Shown here: positions 58,450 through 64,000 of the stretch, one piece after another
Numbering within the stretch: the first letter of the stretch is position 1
Layout of the letters: each line of letters begins with the position of its first letter
Assembly: GCA_026545225.1 (NCBI GenBank)
Contig: CM048852.1
Location: forward strand, 57,605,146 to 57,669,145
From: Cornus controversa
Lineage: Eukaryota; Streptophyta; Magnoliopsida; Cornales; Cornaceae
Direction: 5' to 3'
DNA: 64,000 bases
The notes under the pieces: generated by a model
Told to the model about the DNA's origin: nothing
The model's input: only the letters and a program-made list of their open reading frames with translations
Database searches by the model: none
Translations under genes and position numbers: made by a program

Positions 58450-59031
58450 TGTGTATTTTTAAGAATGCATGTCTATTATGAGAATATTGTCATTGAACTT
58501 GTATACTTTACTGTATCCTTATAATTATTAGATTAAGATGTTGGCCTCACAACCTTATAATCCAATGGTTGCATTGGCACGGTTTTAATAAGAACATCCC
58601 TGTGATATTTAATTTTAAAAATGAAGGACATACAATGTAAAAAAAAAAATGAATAGGAAGAATTTAAATAAATAAAGAATAGAGAAGGACAAATAGAGAA
58701 AAATATGTTCATAGTTAATAAATGAGACCCTAAAGTGTTTCAACATTTATTTTCTTCTCTCTTGAATTTATATATATGATTTTCTCTCTTAAATTTATAT
58801 ATATGATTTTATGGTCCTAGTTGGGTTAAAGTATAGAATATATTGGTTGGATTGAAATTAAGTCATAATTAAAGTAACAAACTTTAGGGTGTAATAAAAT
58901 TTGAGTGTATAATTTCTTATTTATGATTATTTACTATCTAAAATAACTCTTTTTATTTATAATTAAATAGTCACGATTCACTTACTACACTAATACTTAA
59001 ATTCATGTACACATCCACCCATTTTTACATG
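58450..59031. other. AT-rich spacer between two Mutator-like elements
   Basis: No gene or RNA is recognised. A short local duplication of AATTTATATATATGATTTT is seen at about 58764 and 58792. Confidence 0.6.
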
Positions 59032-59041
59032 TAAGTAATAT

Positions 59042-60210
59042 GGGATAATTACACTTACCTCCCTTCTAGTTTGGCTTTATAACACTTACCTCCCCTGTGT
59101 TTTGGCATATAACAATGCTACACGTCTCGAATGAATATCACGAATTTTAACTCGAATCTATGTGGCAGATGATATAGTCCATTATTTTAGGAGATAAAAT
59201 TAAATGGTAAGTTATTATTAGTGGGATTCCCCCCATATACGGAGTCTCTATGGTATTATCACCTGCCACATAGATTCGAGTTAAAATTCGTGAAATAAAA
59301 TTGTGACGTTTAGCATTTCTCATAACACTTACCCCCCTCTAGTTTTCACATTGTAACAAATACCCCCTTTTATCAATCAAACTAACGGTTATTGCTAATA
59401 TCATCAAAATTTAATCTTAAAAGGATAATTATACTCTCAAAAATGTTGCGACTGAAGTTGGCGGGTCTTAATTTCAATGACAGCTCCGACATTGGGATAG
59501 TAGTGGCTAGTGGTTTGGTCGGAGCTGGGTCTTCTCAGCAATGGTTTCAATGGTGAGTGTTGATGGCGTAGGTGGTGAAGCATAGTGGAGATGGAGGTGG
59601 GTGGCGGCTCGACTATAGGTGATGTCATTACTGTTGAAGGTTCGAAGTGGGTCTGCTCACAGTAGTGGCTCATGGTGGGGAAACGAGTTTACACGACTGT
59701 TTAGGTGTTGCTTGAATAATGGTGGTGGAGTTGGTGGTTTGGTGAGTCTGACTAGCATTAGATCTTTTTGGTCGTGGTGATGACGACAGTGGAGATATAA
59801 GTCTTCTAGGTGCGGCAGTGGAGGCGGTGGGTCTTGGCTTCAATCGCAGCTCTGGCATTGGGATGGTAGTGGCTAGTGGTTTGGCTAGAGCTGGGTCTTC
59901 TTGGCAGTGGTTTCAACGGTGATTGTTGATGGCGCAAGTGGTGGGTGGTGGCTCCTCTGGAGGTGATGTTGCTATGATTGAAGGTCCAAAGTGGGTCTGC
60001 TCAAAATGGTGGCTGGTGGCTCATGGTGGGGTATAATTGTTCTTTTAAGATTAAATTTTTATGATATTAGCAATAACCGTTAATTTGATTGACAAAAGGG
60101 GGTATTTGTTACCAATGTGCAAATTAGAAGGGGTAAGTGTTATATGCCAAAACACAGAAAATATAAGTGTTATAAAGTCAAACTAGAAAGGAGGTAAGTG
60201 TAATTGTCCC
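59042..60210. mobile_element. Non-autonomous Mutator-like element upstream of the MYB gene, 10-bp target duplication
   Basis: The left end GGGATAATTACACTTACCTC and the reverse complement of the right end (GGGACAATTACACTTACCTC) match at 19 of 20. The inverted similarity continues for about 200 bp, through TGTGTTTTGGCATATAAC and AACGGTTATTGCTAATATCAT. The left arm is interrupted by a nested MITE (about 59112-59325). The exact direct repeat TAAGTAATAT flanks the element (59032-59041 and 60211-60220). The interior holds a 366-bp-spaced duplication (GTAGTGGCTAGTGGTTTGG at about 59500 and 59866). No transposase is present. Confidence 0.88.
59112..59325. mobile_element. MITE nested in the left TIR of the 59042-60210 element
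   Basis: It interrupts the left arm exactly between text that is continuous in the right arm. Its own ends are inverted: AATGCTACACGTCTCG on the left and, as the reverse complement of the right, GAGAAATGCTAAACGTCAC. Both lead into CACGAATTTTAACTCGAATC and TATGTGGCAG. ATAACA follows the right end and precedes the left end, fitting a target duplication trimmed on the left. It is the same family as the 103-bp copy at 9132-9234. Confidence 0.8.
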
Positions 60211-60220
60211 TAAGTAATAT

Positions 60221-60249
60221 TTATAGTGCTCCATGTACAGATAATAAAC

Positions 60250-60300
<51 letters not shown>

Positions 60301-60825
60301 ACCAATCTTTAAAGTGTCCTCTTCACAAAGCCCTTGTCCACTTTACGCTGCTATCGACAAATCCGCTAAGCAACGGGTACAAATGGTCGTGTTGGTCTTT
60401 TAAGACTCTTGCATTGTCTTTTTGTAATTTGGTTTTCCTTTTCTTTGAAAAGCTAAAAAAAAAAGGTTCACAAACCAACAGAGATTTTGGTATTCTCAAG
60501 GAAGAGAGAGAGTTTATAGATATATATATATATATATATAACTCCAGTCTCCCACCACCCACACGAGCGGTTATGGAGTTGCATGCACACGTGCTAGCTG
60601 CTTTAGAGAGAGAAAATAAAACGGACAGAAAGCTATCCTTCTCAAAATAAGGACCCTGACGTCCTCACATGGAATGATAGAGTGAGAAAAGAAGAGAGAG
60701 AGAGCAGATTAGGGAAATCGTGTGGTCCATTTCTTTATATTATTCCTTTCCACACTAGTATAAAACCCATTTCTCCTTCCTCTTCCCCATCTTTTAAACG
60801 TTTATACCTCCTCACCGGCCATCAT

Positions 60826-60856
<31 letters not shown>

Positions 60857-61069
60857 AATTAAGTTCCTTCCTTCTTCTGAGACCCTTCGAAGGGTGAGAG
60901 AGAGAACAGGAAAGAAATTATTGAAATCATAACTTTCTTGTGATTTTTTCTCAAATTTCTCTAATCTTTTCTCAAGTTTTGGCTATTGATCAGGGGAACA
61001 AATATTGCATTTTTGTTGTTTTTCCTTGATTTTCCCAGGATACTTTCCTTTTTCCCTTCTGGGTTCACA
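60221..61069 (+). promoter_or_regulatory. Promoter and 5' leader of the R2R3-MYB gene
   Basis: A (TA)21 microsatellite lies at about 60253-60294 and another (TA)n at about 60519-60540. TATAAAA at 60759-60765 is a good TATA box, about 305 bp upstream of the ATG, which would place transcription start near 60790. A (CT)n tract at about 60829-60857 then lies in the leader. The in-frame TTG at 60986 is not used as a start. Confidence 0.6.
60253..60294. repeat. (TA)n microsatellite in the MYB upstream region
   Basis: About 21 uninterrupted TA units lie 33 bp after the right target duplication of the Mutator-like element. Confidence 0.9.
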
Positions 61070-62713
61070 ATGAGTCTTCAAAACCTCAGGAGTAGTCATG
61101 CTGGTGATGTCAACTTTCTGCCTCTGCTTTCTGTACCTCAACTTTCTCTGTCCATGGAGGACAATCTTGAAGAGAGTAGGGAGTCTCATCATGAAGATGA
61201 TTCTAGAATGGGTTTTCAGATTTTGAATGCTGATGAGCCATTTGATCAACAAGTGACCAGGGGATCAACCAAGTGGAAAGACTTGAGCTTTGGGACTACT
61301 AGTTCTGCCTCTGGGGTTGATGAAACAAAAGCTCTTGCCTTCAATATTCTAGCTGATCAGGAACAGGATATTGATCAAGAGAGTGATCATCAGAGGAAAA
61401 GTAGTAGTGGGCACACAAAGCTCTGTGCCAGAGGCCATTGGAGACCCCACGAAGATGCCAAACTCAAAGACCTTGTCGCCCAGTATGGTCCTCAAAACTG
61501 GAACTTAATTGCTGAGAAGTTCCAAGGCAGATCAGGTACACATATCCTAATTTTTTTTTTTTTAAAAAAAACAGAGTGAATATTTGGGGGAAATGACCAC
61601 ATATTCAGAAAATGATTTTGATAATCATATATGCATGTTTGAAAAATCTTTACGGATAAAATAGAGAAAGTACCCTTTATATATATATAAATCTATATAT
61701 AATTGATTATATGACTACCCTGCCCGGCCACTAATGACTGTTTGACTTATAACTATGTAGTATATATAGCATATACTGTAATTGTTTTCTTGAAATTTCT
61801 CTTAATTTTAATATTTATATACTTATTTTAGGCAAAAGTTGCAGATTGAGGTGGTTTAACCAGCTAGATCCAAGGATTAACAAAAGGTGTTTCACAGTGG
61901 AAGAAGAGGAAAGGCTGTTAGCTGCACATAGAATGTATGGTAACAAGTGGGCCATGATTTCTAGCCTATTCCCTGGCAGGACTGATAATGCAGTGAAGAA
62001 TCATTGGCATGTGATCATGGCAAGAAAACACAGAAACAAGAACAATTTTTACAGGATCAGAAGAAAGCCCTCTTCACCTCGCCAAATACTCCCCAAGGGA
62101 CTCTCTGTCACATTATTCACTAATCACAAAAACAATATTGCATGCAGTGAATCAACCATCACTAGCAATAACGATAACAATAACAATACAAATACTAATA
62201 CTACTAATATTGATCATGAATCTGCTGTCTCTACATGCACTCATCTCTCTCCGTCGTCTTCAACCAGAGTACTCCCTCCTGCCTTTCTCACTAGGTTTAG
62301 TCCACTTCTTCAGCAGCAGTATAATTTGCAGATGGGTATGATCAATTTCTTCTATTTTTTACTTAATGGGTGGTCTCTGTTTTGGTTAATTATATGTATA
62401 TATACTTTTATAGCTAGTTTGTAAATTATATCTTCATAGTTGGAATTGTTTTGTAGGAAAAATATCTGCAGAGCAAAAAATGGTGACAATGAGAATTAAT
62501 GTAGGTGTTGACCAGTTGTATGGGGGTGTAGCTCTGCCAATGGTCATGAATGTTGACCAATCCAGTCACTCAGATTCAAACTCAGAAGTTTCAGCAACAG
62601 AGTCTGTTGCCAACAATTACAGAACCATTAATCTGTACATGCAGGGATCAGAAAATGAGAAGAAGGACATGCCCTTCATTGATTTCCTTGGAGTAAAAGC
62701 CGCTACAAGTTAA
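61070..62713 (+). CDS. R2R3-MYB transcription factor, subgroup 21 (LOF1/MYB117-MYB105-like)
   Basis: A nuclear DNA-binding regulator. Relatives LOF1/MYB117 and LOF2/MYB105 control organ boundary and axillary meristem formation in Arabidopsis. Exons are 61070-61535, 61832-62335 and 62457-62713; phases join to 408 residues. R2 spans about 120-170 (Trp124, Trp144, Trp163) starting LCARGHWRPHEDAKLKDLVA. R3 spans about 172-222 (Phe176 in place of the first Trp, Trp195, Trp214) with PGRTDNAVKNHWHVIMARK. The intron after GRS|GKSCRLRW is the canonical R2R3 position. The C-terminal FIDFLGV motif also occurs in this subgroup. The middle region is Ser/Asn/Thr-rich, with an (AAT/AAC)n-coded Asn/Thr run at about residues 262-278. 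The start at 61070 (MSLQNLR) is the first ATG in frame. Whether it is the MYB117, MYB105 or MYB56-type orthologue is not decided. Confidence 0.93.
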
Positions 62714-64000
62714 AGCAAGCTAGTGTGTTTCATCAACTGTTCAAGTTAAACAAGAAGGAGAGTACAAGATAAAGAAAGGACAGAAGATAGAGGGAAGTTG
62801 CTGTAGATGGGTGTCCGCCATTAATAATGCATTTCCTTCATTTGCGTATGTAAGTAATGTGACGACGATATGCTGAAAAAAATGGCTTCTTTTGCGGAGA
62901 TGACAAAAGGGTCAATTCTACAGTACTCTTTCATGTATAGTTTAGTTCCAAAAAAGGAAAAAGAAAAAAAACAGTAACAAAGGGAAAAGAACAGGGCAGA
63001 GAGAGAGAAAAGGTTTAGCTTTAATGCTTTATGTTTAATTTAGGTTAATAGGTTGTTTTGGATATCATAATTATCAGTGTCACTGGTTTTGGACTTTGCT
63101 TTAGTTTTTGTTAGTATTGAAGGCGTTACATATCAGGTAAAGCCAATGTTGTCTACTAAGACTGACAAATCAATGAAGCTGCACATCTTTTATGACTTTT
63201 TGATGCTGTCATTGCATACTTTGTTGACCATGCTTTACACGTAGCTGTATTTATAATACTTGTGCTTGTATCTGCGGTTTGTTGGTACTATAATATGGTA
63301 ATGCTTTTTACATTCATCTGTACTTGTTGAATGCTGACTGTAATTTTAAACTATTGTAAATGAGATTGAGTTGTTAAACATTATTTGTTGAATACTTTTT
63401 ATTTAATAATTTTTTTTATATTAGTTCTAAATCTGTCAAATTTTAACTTTATTCTTTATAATTTATTGTATATTGGTATTCAATTTTAATTCTCTCAAAA
63501 TATTTAATCACTAAAATATCGGTGTAATATTATTTTTTTATGTGGAAAACATCTGAATAATTTTATTATATTTTTAAAATGACTATTTTTTTTATATATA
63601 TTTGAAATTTATAGGTTAGAAAAAAAATCTATTACTAAGAAAATATTTTATAATGTTTAAATAATTAAAAAGTATTTTTTTTATAATAAAAATATGACAT
63701 TTTGCACAATAATTATAATTGGATTAAATTACACTTACTTTTTCTGAAGTTTGAACAAATTACATACGAGTGGAGTATTTGACCTCTCCTGTGGACGTTC
63801 AACCTCTAATGGAAGATAAATTATTCACTACTCTATGGATTCCTTACATATAAGAATCCCATCGATAACAACTTTAATTTTTCCATCATAATAGAAAAAA
63901 TTAAAAAATAGAAAGATAATATTGGTGGGATTCTTATGATCAAGGAATCCCCGGGTATTCTTTAATTTTTTCTAATGAAGGTTAAGTTGTAGTGCAAAAT
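62714..64000. other. 3' region of the MYB gene and AT-rich flank
   Basis: The first few hundred bases are probably the MYB 3' UTR. From about 63727 the text GGATTAAATTACACTTACTTT, followed by AAGTTTGAACAAATTAC, resembles the outer end of Mutator-like elements such as 59042-60210 and may be the left end of another, cut by the window edge. A short inverted pair AGAATCCCATC / GGTGGGATTCTTA (about 63862 and 63932) lies within it. Confidence 0.45.

Overview
This window is nuclear DNA from a flowering plant, most likely a eudicot. The genes are split by GT-AG introns of about 90 bp to 4.7 kb. The intergenic DNA is very AT-rich and full of plant-type transposons. The proteins are plant families: BODYGUARD hydrolase, VAR3 chloroplast zinc-finger protein, R2R3-MYB subgroup 21 and GT47 glycosyltransferase. 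I cannot name the species. No bacterial, organellar, CRISPR or operon structure is present.

Six protein-coding genes can be supported. (1) On the minus strand, the first five coding exons of cofactor-independent phosphoglycerate mutase (5901 down to 764); its 3' part lies outside the left edge. (2) On the plus strand, a VAR3-like chloroplast protein with two RanBP2-type zinc fingers (18189-25643). (3) A BODYGUARD-like alpha/beta hydrolase (29524-33453). (4) NADH-cytochrome b5 reductase 1 (36595-43958, nine exons). (5) A GT47 exostosin-domain glycosyltransferase, ARAD-like (46022-49868, two exons). (6) A LOF1/MYB117-like R2R3-MYB (61070-62713, three exons). In genes 2-6 the reading phases of all chosen exons join cleanly and give about 910, 444, 277, 496 and 408 residues. 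The genes are unrelated housekeeping or developmental genes and do not form a pathway cluster.

Between genes 1 and 2 (about 6-18 kb) lies a repeat-rich stretch. It holds a fold-back element, a 63-bp minisatellite, a Mutator-type MITE with a 9-bp target duplication, a Tourist-like MITE with TTA duplications, a decayed caulimovirid/retroelement zinc-knuckle fragment, and a decayed PIF/Harbinger transposon that still shows both of its convergent genes. Introns also carry insertions: a Stowaway-like MITE in VAR3; a 1.6-kb element with hAT-like ends, a 108-bp tandem repeat and a SINE in the hydrolase; a 503-bp solo LTR with a perfect 5-bp duplication in CBR1; and a tRNA-derived SINE in the GT47 gene.

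The 11-kb gap between genes 5 and 6 (50-61 kb) holds a second PIF/Harbinger copy, a Ty1/copia LTR with a polypurine tract, and two non-autonomous Mutator-like elements with long terminal inverted repeats and matching 9- or 10-bp target duplications. The second of these ends about 0.85 kb upstream of the MYB start codon and contains a nested MITE of the same family as the one at 9.1 kb.

I see no convincing undescribed biological system. The most useful leads are an apparent GC-AG intron in VAR3 with a partial exon duplication further down the same gene, the pair of repeat-bearing Mutator-like elements, and the dated insertion structures inside introns.
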